From Pelagicoccus sp. SDUM812005 (GTDB lineage: Bacteria; Verrucomicrobiota; Verrucomicrobiia; Opitutales; Opitutaceae): 64,000 bases of DNA. The notes beneath the pieces are model-generated. The model was not told the origin of the DNA, ran no database searches, and saw only the letters and a list, made by a program, of their open reading frames with translations. A program made the position numbers and the translations under genes. Shown here piece by piece: positions 1 through 8,437 of this stretch. The number at the start of each line of letters is the position of its first letter. Positions within the stretch are counted from its first letter, which is position 1. The stretch is from assembly GCF_031127875.1 (NCBI RefSeq), contig NZ_JARXIA010000008.1:62001-126000 (forward strand), given 5' to 3'.

Positions 1-2
1 AA

Positions 3-590
3 GCCATGGCCGACGCCCCCTGGCCCCCAAGCGACCCCGCCCCCGCCGCCATCGAAAAAATCCTCGCCGCCGCCACCGAAGCCCCCTTCCACAAGCCCGC
101 AGCCCGCGAAAACCGCTCCGGAGCGCTAGCCGGCATCCAACCCTGGCGCTGCTACGTCCTCGACTCGGAAAACTGCCGCAAGCTCCGCCAGCTTCTCATC
201 GAGCAAGGCGACAATACCAAGATCCCCCAAATGCTCGCCGTCGCCGATTACCTGATACAAGTCACCTGGCTCCCCAACCCCGCCGCCGAGCCCAGCGACG
301 CCCTCTTCGAACCGAGTATCCAAAACATGGAACACATCGCAGCCGCGTCCGCCGCGATCCAAAACATGCTGCTCGCCGCCACCACCCTCGAATTCCCCAA
401 CTACTGGTCCAGCGGCGGCGCCCTCCGCTCCGCCGAAACCTTCAGCCTGCTCGGCATCCCCCCGACCGAGATCCTCCTCGGCTCCCTCTTTCTCTTCCCG
501 CAAGACCTCGCCGACGCCACCACCAAAGCCGGCGGACTCCGCCACTCCCGTAGCCCCCACCAAGACTGGGCCCGCTACGTGACCTTGTAA
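3..590 (+). CDS. Nitroreductase-family flavoprotein (5' end probably outside window)
   Basis: About 194 residues are visible from the first in-frame ATG at base 6. The segment GIQPWRCYVLD (about residues 43-53) matches the FMN-contacting QPWRF region of nitroreductases, and GIPPTEILLGSLFLFP near the C-terminus matches the conserved end of the family. Members normally begin with an RRS-type FMN-phosphate motif about 20-30 residues before the first helix. Here that helix (AIEKILAAATEAP) starts almost at the first ATG and the frame is open to the window edge, so the true start probably lies upstream. The family uses FMN and NAD(P)H to reduce nitroaromatics, quinones or flavins; the substrate cannot be deduced. 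It precedes an iron-uptake island, so a role in flavin or iron reduction is possible but unproven. Confidence 0.75.
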   Translation, partial: AMADAPWPPSDPAPAAIEKILAAATEAPFHKPAARENRSGALAGIQPWRCYVLDSENCRKLRQLLIEQGDNTKIPQMLAVADYLIQVTWLPNPAAEPSDALFEPSIQNMEHIAAASAAIQNMLLAATTLEFPNYWSSGGALRSAETFSLLGIPPTEILLGSLFLFPQDLADATTKAGGLRHSRSPHQDWARYVTL

Positions 591-620
591 TGCCGGTCGC
601 CCCGACGCCTCGTCTAAAAT

Positions 621-684
621 AATCCCTCTCGGGGCGCGATAAATCCTGCTCGGGGCTGAGGCGTCGACCGATTTTCGCCATAGT
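621..684 (+). promoter_or_regulatory. Operator-promoter A: 21-bp-period direct repeat upstream of TonB receptor 1
   Basis: Two direct half-sites, AATCCCTCTCGGGG at 621-634 and AATCCTGCTCGGGG at 642-655, lie exactly 21 bp apart. A -10-like hexamer CATAGT sits at 679-684, 37 bp after the start of the second half-site. The expected -35 position (656-661) has no TTGACA-like sequence and directly abuts the second half-site, as expected for activator-dependent transcription. The predicted transcription start near 691 leaves a leader of about 14 nt. The same layout recurs at 4012 and 8438. The AraC-family regulator at 7480 is the inferred binder. Confidence 0.7.
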
Positions 685-704
685 CGCGGACTCTGCAAAC
701 CCGC

Positions 705-2726
705 ATGGCAAAAATCATGACTACCCAGCAAACTTTCAACTCTCTCGCGACCGCCCTAGGATTCCTCGGCGCCACGACCCTTTCCTTCGCCCAAAGCGAA
801 GTCAGCGCCTCCGAGGACGTCATCGACCTCGCCCCCTTCGTGGTATCCGGAGAAACCTACGCCTTCGGCGCCCAAAAGATCGTCCACGTCACCGACAAGG
901 ACCTAGAGCGCCTGCAGGCCGTCGACCTCGCCGACATCTTCTCCCAAGACCCCTCCATCATGGTGGGCGGAGGCATCTCCGCTGCTGAAAAAATCTACGT
1001 GCGCGGCATCGAGGACAAGATGCTCAACGTCTCCGTCGACGGAGCCACCCAAGCTGGCTACCTCTCCCACCACCAAGCCCAGTACTCCATCGAGCCCGAA
1101 CTGCTCAAGTTCGCCGAAGCCGAGCCTGGGGCCGGAGCGGCTTCCGCCGGACCGGGCGCCCTCGCCGGCGTGATCCGCTTCGAAAACAAAGGCGCCGCCG
1201 ACTTCCTCGAAGGCGACGACACCTTCGGCTCCTTCGCCAAAGTCAGCTACGGCAGCAACGGCGACCAGCTCAAGCTCACCGGAGCCCTATACGGAAACGT
1301 CAACTCCACCCTCTCCGCCCTCTTCGCCTACACGTATTCAGAATCCAACGACTATAAGGACGGCAACGGCGACACCGTGGAACTCACCAGCAGCGACACC
1401 GACCGCGCCTTCCTCAAGCTCGACGCCCAGATCGACGCCAACCAGACGCTCGACTTCAGCTTCGAAGACCGCAGCAACGAAGGTACCTTCCGCCACCGAC
1501 CTAACTTCTACGGCGACTTCAACCACCCTCGGGCCCCGAACGATCCCGTCTTCATGACCTTCGACCGCCAAACCGCCACCCTCGGCTACGGCTACGTCGC
1601 CTCCGATCGCAACCTGGACCTCCAGGCCAAGCTCTACCACACCGACAACAGCGTCGACCGCGCCGACCAATACGAGATGGGCTACGAAAGCCTCGGCTTC
1701 GACCTCTCCAACACCGCCGCCTACAGCGACCACACCGTCAACTACGGACTCAACTACCGCGACGACACTGCCTACTTCACCGGCAAGGGCCAAACAACTC
1801 TCCGCCCTCCCTTCTCCAGCTTCCTCCCACCGCTCGTCTACACCACCATCCCAGACGAGACCATCGAGATCCTCGGCTTCTTCGCCCAAGACGAATGGCA
1901 AGTCACCGACAGGCTCCAAGCTTCCTTCGGTATCCGCTGGGACGAATACGAATACAGCGACAAGGACGGCCAAACCTTCAAGGACTCCGGCTTCTCTCCC
2001 AACCTCGGTATCAGCTTCGCCGCTACTGACGAACTCGACCTCAACGTAAGCTACGGAACCGCCTTCCGCGGCGTTACGCCCATCGACCTCATCACCGCCA
2101 ACGAAGGCGGCGTCACCAACCACGACTCCATCGATCCCGAGTGGGCCAAAAACCTCGAAATCGGTTTCCAATACGACAACGGAACCTACTTCGCCAACGG
2201 CACCCTCTACCAGCAACGCATCGACGACGTCATCCTCTCCAGCGGTATCCGCGACAACGGCGGCGACCTCGAAGTCGACGGCTACGACTTCACCTTCGGC
2301 CTTCGCCACGGCGAGTTCACCTCAAGCCTCGGCGTCTCCCACTCCAAGCCCGAACTCAACGGAGCCCCCCTCGTCGACACCGACTTCGGCCTCGGCAGCT
2401 CCTACGGCCGTACTTGGAACGCCAATACAGCCTACGCCTTTCCCGACCTGAAGCTCAACGTCGGCTGGTCGCTCAACTTCGTCGAGAAATACGACGAATC
2501 CACCGAACCGCTCGCCCACAAGCCATCCTACGCCGTGCACGACTTCTACGCCCAGTGGACCACCGGAGAAGAGGAAAACATCACCCTCACCCTCACCCTC
2601 GACAACGCCTTCGACAAGTTCTACGTCGACCAGGCCACCGCCGGCTACAATGGCCAACTCGCACGCGTCGCCGGACTGGCCGCCCCCGGCCGCGACATCC
2701 GCCTCTCCACCTCGATCAAGTTCTAG
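705..2726 (+). CDS. TonB-dependent outer-membrane receptor 1 (probable ferric-siderophore receptor)
   Basis: This 673-residue protein has an N-terminal signal peptide ending near AQS (residues 1-27), then APFVVSG (about 43-49), the segment Opitutae receptors carry before the plug. The plug (about 50-160) contains KIYVRGIEDKMLNVSVDG and a GPGALAGVIRF end. The rest is a beta-barrel ending in RDIRLSTSIKF with the terminal phenylalanine typical of outer-membrane barrels. The usual plug motif (VEV-x-x-G) is altered here to FAEAEPGAG, unlike its paralogue at 4096. ATG at 717 is an alternative start, but both paralogues begin MA-x-x-M, supporting 705. Operator A lies just upstream and a PepSY reductase gene follows after a terminator. 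Uptake of ferric siderophore or haem is inferred from the context of regulator, reductase and ferritin. Confidence 0.9.
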   Translation: MAKIMTTQQTFNSLATALGFLGATTLSFAQSEVSASEDVIDLAPFVVSGETYAFGAQKIVHVTDKDLERLQAVDLADIFSQDPSIMVGGGISAAEKIYVRGIEDKMLNVSVDGATQAGYLSHHQAQYSIEPELLKFAEAEPGAGAASAGPGALAGVIRFENKGAADFLEGDDTFGSFAKVSYGSNGDQLKLTGALYGNVNSTLSALFAYTYSESNDYKDGNGDTVELTSSDTDRAFLKLDAQIDANQTLDFSFEDRSNEGTFRHRPNFYGDFNHPRAPNDPVFMTFDRQTATLGYGYVASDRNLDLQAKLYHTDNSVDRADQYEMGYESLGFDLSNTAAYSDHTVNYGLNYRDDTAYFTGKGQTTLRPPFSSFLPPLVYTTIPDETIEILGFFAQDEWQVTDRLQASFGIRWDEYEYSDKDGQTFKDSGFSPNLGISFAATDELDLNVSYGTAFRGVTPIDLITANEGGVTNHDSIDPEWAKNLEIGFQYDNGTYFANGTLYQQRIDDVILSSGIRDNGGDLEVDGYDFTFGLRHGEFTSSLGVSHSKPELNGAPLVDTDFGLGSSYGRTWNANTAYAFPDLKLNVGWSLNFVEKYDESTEPLAHKPSYAVHDFYAQWTTGEEENITLTLTLDNAFDKFYVDQATAGYNGQLARVAGLAAPGRDIRLSTSIKF

Positions 2727-2755
2727 ACAGCTCCAGACATTTTCATTGATCTACA

Positions 2756-2785
2756 AGCCGCCTCGCCCTCCGAGGCGGCTTTTTT
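2756..2785 (+). terminator. Rho-independent terminator between receptor 1 and PepSY gene 1
   Basis: A perfect 10-bp stem (AGCCGCCTCG at 2756-2765 with its complement at 2771-2780), a 5-nt loop and a T-run. It lies 30 nt after the receptor stop and about 50 nt before the PepSY start, so it probably attenuates read-through into that gene. A near-identical hairpin occupies the same place in the second cassette (6163-6190). Confidence 0.85.
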
Positions 2786-2834
2786 ACCCAACATCACCTT
2801 CGCATCCCTTAGTGCCCTTCGTGGGTAAAATGAC

Positions 2835-3974
2835 ATGCTCCGCAAAACCATTTTCTGGATACACCTCCTCTCCGGCCTGATCGCAGGCGCCGTTATAGCG
2901 ATCATGTCCGCCACCGGCATCGCCATCGCCTTCGAAGCAGAAATCCTCGACTGGGTCGACCACGACCTCAGCAAGGTCGAAGTCCCAGCCGACACCTCCG
3001 CCAAACTCACCATCGACGAGCTACTCGCTCGCATCCCCGAGTCCTACCCCGATTTCAAGACCACCGCTTTCCAAACCTATCCCTCCAACGACAAGGCCTA
3101 CAAGTTCCTACAAGGCCGCGATCGCGAACTCTACGCCAACCCCTACACCGGAGAATTTGCCGAGTCCAAAGCCGGCCCCGCACATCACGTCCTCCACACG
3201 CTCGAGGCCTGGCACCGCTGGTTGGGAGCGAGCGAGGGCACGAACTCCACAGGACGCCTCATCACCGGCGTATCCAACTTCGCCTTCCTCATCCTTTGCC
3301 TCACCGGCCTCTACCTCTGGTTTCCCCGCGCCCTCAAAAGCCGCCTCTTCAAAAAAGCCCTCACCCTCAACAAAAAGGCCAAAGGCAAAGCCCGCGACTT
3401 CAACTGGCACAACGTATTCGGAATCTGGAACCTGCCTGTATTAGTCATTCTCGTCGCCACCGCCGTCGTCATCTCTTTCAACTGGGGCCACAAGCTGGTC
3501 TTCCAACTCGCCGGCGAAGAAGCGCCCGAACATCGCGACTTCCGCATGCTCATGGTCAAAGCCCCAGCCCTGCCCGAGCACCCCGCCGACGCCCAACCGC
3601 TTCCGTATCAGGAAATCGCTGACAAAACGATTGCCGCCTTTCCCGATTACCAATTGCTCTGGGTCAACTTCCCCCGTCCGCTCCTGCCCGCCCAAGCAGT
3701 GCAGCCGCTCAACGTCGGCCTCTACCTGCCCGGATTCTTCGAGCGCGAACGCTACACCCCCATTTCCGTCGACCCTTTCACCGGAGAAGTCCTGCAAGCC
3801 ACCCGCTTCGAAGACCGCTCCCCTGGCATGCAAGCCCGCGTCTGGGTCCGCTTCCTCCACACCGGCGAAGCCTTCGGCCTGTTCGGCAAGATCGTCGCCA
3901 CCCTCGCCACCGCCGCCTCCCTCGTGCTCGTCTACACCGGCTTCGCCCTCAGCTACCGCCGCTTCTTCGGCTAG
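2835..3974 (+). CDS. PepSY-domain inner-membrane protein 1 (probable ferric-siderophore reductase)
   Basis: A 379-residue PepSY-TM family protein. Its first helix (about 5-33, KTIFWIHLLSGLIAGAV) carries a histidine, followed by a periplasmic PepSY-like domain with NPYTGE. A HHVLHTLEAWHRWLG segment and a second helix (about 140-160) come next, then DFNWHNVFGIWNLP at the start of helix three, a second PepSY-like unit with VDPFTGEVL, and a C-terminal helix ending SYRRFFG. Membrane histidines of this pattern ligate haems in FoxB-type proteins, which reduce ferric siderophores in the periplasm. That role here is inferred from the family and from pairing with a TonB receptor. Its paralogue at 6218 shares nearly the whole N-terminus. 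The substrate is unknown. Confidence 0.85.
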   Translation: MLRKTIFWIHLLSGLIAGAVIAIMSATGIAIAFEAEILDWVDHDLSKVEVPADTSAKLTIDELLARIPESYPDFKTTAFQTYPSNDKAYKFLQGRDRELYANPYTGEFAESKAGPAHHVLHTLEAWHRWLGASEGTNSTGRLITGVSNFAFLILCLTGLYLWFPRALKSRLFKKALTLNKKAKGKARDFNWHNVFGIWNLPVLVILVATAVVISFNWGHKLVFQLAGEEAPEHRDFRMLMVKAPALPEHPADAQPLPYQEIADKTIAAFPDYQLLWVNFPRPLLPAQAVQPLNVGLYLPGFFERERYTPISVDPFTGEVLQATRFEDRSPGMQARVWVRFLHTGEAFGLFGKIVATLATAASLVLVYTGFALSYRRFFG

Positions 3975-4011
3975 CCGAGAAAGTCCCGCCCCTCCCCCGC
4001 AAAGCTAAAAA

Positions 4012-4075
4012 AATCCCTCCCGGGGTCCTGGAAATCCCGCTTGGAGTAGCGGGCCGCCCCCTTTTCGTTCAGTCT
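4012..4075 (+). promoter_or_regulatory. Operator-promoter B: 21-bp-period direct repeat upstream of TonB receptor 2
   Basis: Half-sites AATCCCTCCCGGGG (4012-4025) and AATCCCGCTTGGAG (4033-4046) are 21 bp apart. A weak -10-like CAGTCT lies at 4070-4075, again 37 bp from the second half-site start. Downstream of the second half-site the sequence TAGCGG is shared exactly with operator C (8473-8478). The predicted leader is about 14 nt, as in operator A. Confidence 0.7.
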
Positions 4076-4095
4076 CGCGCGCTCAAAAAGCTCAC

Positions 4096-6135
4096 ATGGC
4101 TGAACTCATGAAACCAAACTACAAATACAACTCTATCCTCGCCGCCCTCGGACTCCTAGGGCTCGCAACGCCACTGGCCGCCCAAGACGACGACGTCTTC
4201 GACCTGGCCCCCTTCACCGTGCAAGCGGACGGCGTGCAAAAGATCCTCCAGATCACCGAGCGCGACCTCTCTCAACGCCAGGCCACCGACCTCGAGGACG
4301 CCCTCTCCCTCGACCCCAGCATCACCGTCGGCGGCTCCACCGCCGTCGCCCAAAAGATCTACGTGCGCAGCATCGGCGAAGCCATGCTCAACGTCAGCGT
4401 GGACGGAGCCTCCCAGTCCGGCGCCCTCTTCCACCACCTCGGTCGCAACGTGCTCGAGCCAGAACTGCTCAAACGCGTCGAAATCCAGTCCGGCATTGGC
4501 AACGCCACCGACGGTCCCGGCGCCCTCGGCGGAGCCATCCGCTTCGTCACCAAGGACCCCAGCGACCTCCTGCGCGACGACCAGCAGTTCGGCGGCCTCT
4601 TCAAGTACGGCTACTACGACAACACCGACGGCTACAAGGCCAGCGCCACCCTGTATGGACAATTCAACGACGCCTGGAGCGGCCTCGCCAGCTACGTGAC
4701 CTCCGAGCACGAAGACCTCGAAGACGCCGACGGCAACGCCTCCCCTGGCTCCAACTCCGACCAGGAAGTCCTCTTCGGCAAGATCGTCGGCGAACTCTCC
4801 AACGGCCAACGCCTCGAATTCAGCTACGAAAACATCCTCGAGTCCGGCGACCACCTCCGCCGCCCCGAATGGTCCTTCGTCGGCCCAGGAAATCCACTCC
4901 TCTATCTCGAGTCCGAGCGCGAGACCGCCGTGCTCAGCTACACCCTCGACTCCGAGCAAAACGACTGGCTCAACCTCGACACCCGCCTCAGCTTCAGCGA
5001 AGGCGAGATCCGCCAAGGCGCCGAAGACGCCTACCACGGCAACATCGAAAGCAAGCAGCTCTACCTCGCCAACTCTCAAAACCTCGGCATCCACGAGCTC
5101 ACCTACGGCCTCGACTACCGCGAAGACGAGATCGTCTCCGGCACCGTCGGCTCCGCCTTCGACGGCCAGGAAGACGCCAACGTCAAAGGCCTCTTCATCC
5201 AAGACCGCATCCAAGCCTCCGAAGACCTCGTCGTCACCCTCGGCGCCCGCTTCGACGACTACGAGCTCAACGACCTGCAGGGCCAGAAGATCAGCAACGA
5301 CGACTTCAGCCCCAACATCGGACTATCCTACACCCTCTCGCCTGAGATCACCCTCACCGCCGGCAGCGCCCACGCCTTCCGCGGCCCCGAGATCAACGAC
5401 GCCTTCAAGCTCTGGGAATGGAACGGCCGCTACGGCTCCAACAACGATCCCAACCTCAAGGGCGAATCCGCCCGCAACAACGAAGTCGCCATCAACTACG
5501 CCAAAGACGGATTCTCCTTCGAGTTCGGCCTCTTCAAGAACAAGATCGACGACATCATCGTAAACACCGAGGAAGCCGACAAGGACGCCCTGCGCTCCGT
5601 CCCCTGGGGCACCTTCTACACCAACCTCGGCCAGCTCGAAACTGAAGGCTTCTACGCCCGCACCAGCTACAGCGCCGATAACTACAACGTCAGCCTCCTG
5701 TATGACAATGCGGATACAACCGTAAACGGACACCAAGCCACCCGCTACCAGTACGGCTCCATCGCCGCCACCATGGGCAGCACTTGGGTGCTCGACGCCT
5801 TCTGGAAGGCCAACTCCCAACTCGACCTCGGCTGGAACGTCCGCCTCGTGGAAGGAGTCGACGACATCGATATCCTCATCCCCTCCTCCGCCTACGGAGA
5901 CACCACCGGCAGCATCGACAAGCCCGGCTACAGCACACACGACATCTACCTGCGCTGGAGCCCCGAGTTCATCGAAAACGTAACCCTCAACCTCACCGTG
6001 AAAAACGTCTTCGACAAGCTCTACCGCAGCCACGGCAGCATGGAGGACTTCTCCCACATCCCTGACTACGAATCCATCGTCGGCGCCTACGAGCCCGGAC
6101 GCGACATCCGCCTCTCCGCCTCCTACAAGTTCTAG
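4096..6135 (+). CDS. TonB-dependent outer-membrane receptor 2
   Basis: A 679-residue paralogue of the receptor at 705. The signal peptide (about 1-30) ends in LAAQ, followed by DLAPFTVQ. The plug is more canonical than in receptor 1, with LLKRVEIQSGIGNATDGPG followed by GAIRF. The shared stretch KIYVR-x-I-x-x-x-MLNVSVDGA-x-Q and the sequence ending RDIRLSASYKF show common descent. Operator B lies immediately upstream, and a terminator plus PepSY gene follow in the same arrangement as in cassette 1. The divergent barrel sequences suggest that the two receptors take up different ligands, probably ferric siderophores; this is inference from context. Confidence 0.9.
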   Translation: MAELMKPNYKYNSILAALGLLGLATPLAAQDDDVFDLAPFTVQADGVQKILQITERDLSQRQATDLEDALSLDPSITVGGSTAVAQKIYVRSIGEAMLNVSVDGASQSGALFHHLGRNVLEPELLKRVEIQSGIGNATDGPGALGGAIRFVTKDPSDLLRDDQQFGGLFKYGYYDNTDGYKASATLYGQFNDAWSGLASYVTSEHEDLEDADGNASPGSNSDQEVLFGKIVGELSNGQRLEFSYENILESGDHLRRPEWSFVGPGNPLLYLESERETAVLSYTLDSEQNDWLNLDTRLSFSEGEIRQGAEDAYHGNIESKQLYLANSQNLGIHELTYGLDYREDEIVSGTVGSAFDGQEDANVKGLFIQDRIQASEDLVVTLGARFDDYELNDLQGQKISNDDFSPNIGLSYTLSPEITLTAGSAHAFRGPEINDAFKLWEWNGRYGSNNDPNLKGESARNNEVAINYAKDGFSFEFGLFKNKIDDIIVNTEEADKDALRSVPWGTFYTNLGQLETEGFYARTSYSADNYNVSLLYDNADTTVNGHQATRYQYGSIAATMGSTWVLDAFWKANSQLDLGWNVRLVEGVDDIDILIPSSAYGDTTGSIDKPGYSTHDIYLRWSPEFIENVTLNLTVKNVFDKLYRSHGSMEDFSHIPDYESIVGAYEPGRDIRLSASYKF

Positions 6136-6162
6136 ACAGCGACACCATTTCATTGATCATCT

Positions 6163-6190
6163 AGCCGCCTCGCCCGTCGAGGCGGCTTTT
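6163..6190 (+). terminator. Rho-independent terminator between receptor 2 and PepSY gene 2
   Basis: A perfect 10-bp stem (6163-6172 with 6178-6187), the same stem sequence as the hairpin at 2756, a 5-nt loop CCCGT and a short T-run. Flanking bases, including TTCTAGACAGC and TTTCATTGATC, are also shared with the first copy, evidence that the intergenic DNA was duplicated with the genes. Confidence 0.8.
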
Positions 6191-6217
6191 CCATTCAATA
6201 GCCAACTTCCTCCTTCC

Positions 6218-7360
6218 ATGCTTCGCAAAACCATATTCTGGATACACCTCGTCTCCGCCCTCGTCTCCGGAGCCGTCATCGCGATCATGTCCATCACCGG
6301 CATCGCCATCGCCTTCGAAGAGGAAATCCTCGCCTGGGCCGACCGCGAAGTCTCCCGCGTCACCCCGCCCGCCGACGCGACACCCTTATCCATAGAACAA
6401 ATACAAGCCATCGTCCGCCAAGAACGCCCGGACTACGCCTTCGACTACCTCAACGTCCCAAGCGACCCCGGCGAAGCCTACCAATTCCTCGTCAAGTGGG
6501 AAGACCCCCTCTACGTCAACCCCTACACCGGCGAACTCGCCGAAAGCCGCGCCCACACCGCCCACGAAATCCTCCACGAACTCGAAATGTGGCACCGCTT
6601 CCTCGGCATGGACAGCGAAGACACTTGGCTCATCGGCCGCCACATCAACGGAGCTTGCAACCTCGCCTTCCTCCTGCTCTGCCTCACCGGCCTCTACCTC
6701 TGGACGCCTCGCGTCCTCAAATGGCGCCTCATCAAGAACGGCCTCCTCCTCAAGAAAAAGTCCACCCGCAAGGCCCGCGACTTCAATTGGCACACCGTAT
6801 TCGGATTCTGGAGCCTCCCCTTCCTCCTCGTCCTCGCCGGCACCGCCGTCGTCATCTCCTACGAATGGGGACACAAGATCCCCTTCCTCCTCTACGGCGA
6901 ACAACCCACCAAATCCCGCACCTTCGGCATGATGGCCGTCCCACCCGCTACCCTCCCCACTCCGCCAGACGGCGCCACCTTGCTCCCTAACGACCAACTC
7001 ATTGCCTCCACCCAGCAACGCTTCCCCGACTGGGAACACATCGGCATCCCCGTATCCACGCAACCAGTACGCGAACCGGCCACCCGCCCCGTCGAACTCT
7101 ACCTGACCCGCCCCGACTACATGCCCAGCCGGGCCTGGACCCCCGTCGAGGTCGACCCCTACACCGGAAAAATCCTGCAATTCACCCCCTTCCAAGAGCG
7201 CAGCCCCGGCCTCAGAGCCCGCGTCTGGACCCGCTTCCTGCACACCGGCGCCGGCTTCGGCACCTGGGGCAAGATCGTCGCCTGCCTCGCCACCGCCGCC
7301 TCCCTCGTGCTCGTCTACACCGGCTTCGCCCTCAGCTACCGCCGCTTCTTCCGCAAGTAA
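6218..7360 (+). CDS. PepSY-domain inner-membrane protein 2 (probable ferric-siderophore reductase)
   Basis: A 380-residue paralogue of the protein at 2835, with the same order of parts: first helix KTIFWIHLVSALVSGAV, NPYTGELAES, a histidine pair in HEILHELEMWHRFLG, a second helix, DFNWHTVFGFWSLP, VDPYTGKIL and a C-terminal helix ending SYRRFFRK. Four membrane segments and the conserved histidines fit a di-haem PepSY-TM reductase of the FoxB/PiuB type in the inner membrane. It lies 83 nt after receptor 2 across a terminator, so its expression is probably lower than the receptor's. Reduction of a ferric chelate delivered by receptor 2 is inferred. Confidence 0.85.
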   Translation: MLRKTIFWIHLVSALVSGAVIAIMSITGIAIAFEEEILAWADREVSRVTPPADATPLSIEQIQAIVRQERPDYAFDYLNVPSDPGEAYQFLVKWEDPLYVNPYTGELAESRAHTAHEILHELEMWHRFLGMDSEDTWLIGRHINGACNLAFLLLCLTGLYLWTPRVLKWRLIKNGLLLKKKSTRKARDFNWHTVFGFWSLPFLLVLAGTAVVISYEWGHKIPFLLYGEQPTKSRTFGMMAVPPATLPTPPDGATLLPNDQLIASTQQRFPDWEHIGIPVSTQPVREPATRPVELYLTRPDYMPSRAWTPVEVDPYTGKILQFTPFQERSPGLRARVWTRFLHTGAGFGTWGKIVACLATAASLVLVYTGFALSYRRFFRK

Positions 7361-7407
7361 ATGCCAGGCCCAGCGACCCCCAAAGCCGCCATCCCTCGCC
7401 CAATCTG

Positions 7408-7459
7408 TTGCGAACGTGTCTCATTTGCATTTGACAGGCAAAACGGCGGCGGCTAGATC
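7408..7459 (+). promoter_or_regulatory. Promoter of the AraC-family regulator, with possible Fur-like dyad
   Basis: A perfect -35 TTGACA (7431-7436), a 17-bp spacer and a weak -10 TAGATC (7454-7459) lie about 20 nt before the start codon. An imperfect dyad TTGCGAAC...ATTTGCAT (7408-7430) abuts the -35; its bottom strand reads GCAAATGAGA, resembling half of an iron-responsive Fur box. The 12-mer TGCATTTGACAG (7426-7437) recurs with one change in the promoter of the TonB operon (49613-49624). No 21-bp repeat is present, so the regulator does not appear to activate itself through that element. Confidence 0.45.
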
Positions 7460-7479
7460 CGCTTTTCCGTTAAACCGAG

Positions 7480-8412
7480 ATGGAGGAGCTAAAGCAAAAC
7501 CCAGCGCCCGCCTTGACGACCTACTGCCCGTTCAAGGCTCCGTCGCGCTTGACCGCGTCCGCCGCCGGCCCGGCCCTCGAACTCAAGCGCTTCGAGCAGC
7601 GGCCCGGCATGAGCTTCGTGCGAGCCGCCGTGGCCTCCCCTATCGAAAGCCCGCTCGACTGGCCCGCCCGCTCCTTCCTGCAAATCGCCTTCCTCGCCAG
7701 CGGATCCCTCCGCATCTCCCAGGCGGACAAGGGCGAAATTGCCTGCCAAGCCGGCGACTGGCTGCTCATCAAGCCCGCCCACGCCCCCCTCAGCTTCCTG
7801 GCGCCCGAGCCCGCCAAGCTGCTCTGGATCGGCTTCGACCAGCAAGCCAGCCAAGGCCTCACCGGCTTCTCCGACACCATTTCCCCCCAGCTCACCGACG
7901 CCAATCTCCCCCACCTCAGCGGCCACCCCAGCACCGGACGGCTCCTCGCCATCGCCCAGGAGCTGGCCGCCCTCGAGGGCGACAACACCCGCGAACGCCT
8001 GCTCATCGAGTCCAAAAGCCTCGAATGGCTCGCCCTCATCCTCGACCAACCCGTCTTCTCCCCCTGTCGGGCCATCGCCCCCCTGCGGGACGCCCGCGAG
8101 CAAAACGCCCTCGCCGCCGCCGCCCGACTCATGGAGCAACGCTTCGCCGAAGACCACTCCATCGCCAACCTCAGCCGCGCCGTCCACCTCAACGAGTTCA
8201 AGCTCAAGCGCGGCTTCAAGGAACTCTACGGCACCACCATCTTCGGCTACCTCCGCCAAATCCGCATGGAGAAAGCCCGCGAAATGCTGCGCCAGCCCAA
8301 CGCCTCCGTCATCGAAACCGCCAACGCCGTCGGCTACTCCAACCCCAGCCACTTCGCCCGCGCCTTCAAGCAAGCCTTCGGCATCAACCCCAGCGAAGCC
8401 ACCAGCAGCTAA
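7480..8412 (+). CDS. AraC-family transcriptional regulator, PchR/AlcR-like
   Basis: A 310-residue protein. The C-terminal third (about 210-305) is a double helix-turn-helix AraC domain. It contains LNEFKLKRGFKELYGTT and FGYLRQIRMEKAREML, the characteristic signature of siderophore-responsive PchR/AlcR regulators, and ends with AVGYSNPSHFARAFKQAFG. The N-terminal part (about 60-190) is a cupin-like ligand-sensing region, presumed to bind the ferric siderophore. It sits between the two receptor cassettes and the Cys4/ferritin genes, all three of which carry the same direct repeat. AraC itself binds repeats spaced 21 bp, so this protein is the obvious candidate activator. That link is inference. 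Confidence 0.88.
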   Translation: MEELKQNPAPALTTYCPFKAPSRLTASAAGPALELKRFEQRPGMSFVRAAVASPIESPLDWPARSFLQIAFLASGSLRISQADKGEIACQAGDWLLIKPAHAPLSFLAPEPAKLLWIGFDQQASQGLTGFSDTISPQLTDANLPHLSGHPSTGRLLAIAQELAALEGDNTRERLLIESKSLEWLALILDQPVFSPCRAIAPLRDAREQNALAAAARLMEQRFAEDHSIANLSRAVHLNEFKLKRGFKELYGTTIFGYLRQIRMEKAREMLRQPNASVIETANAVGYSNPSHFARAFKQAFGINPSEATSS

Positions 8413-8437
8413 GTCGATGAGCTCCCTTCCCGCCAAG

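Noticed and set aside
1338-2309. Minus-strand frame of about 323 codons
   Set aside because: Antisense to TonB receptor 1; no protein features.
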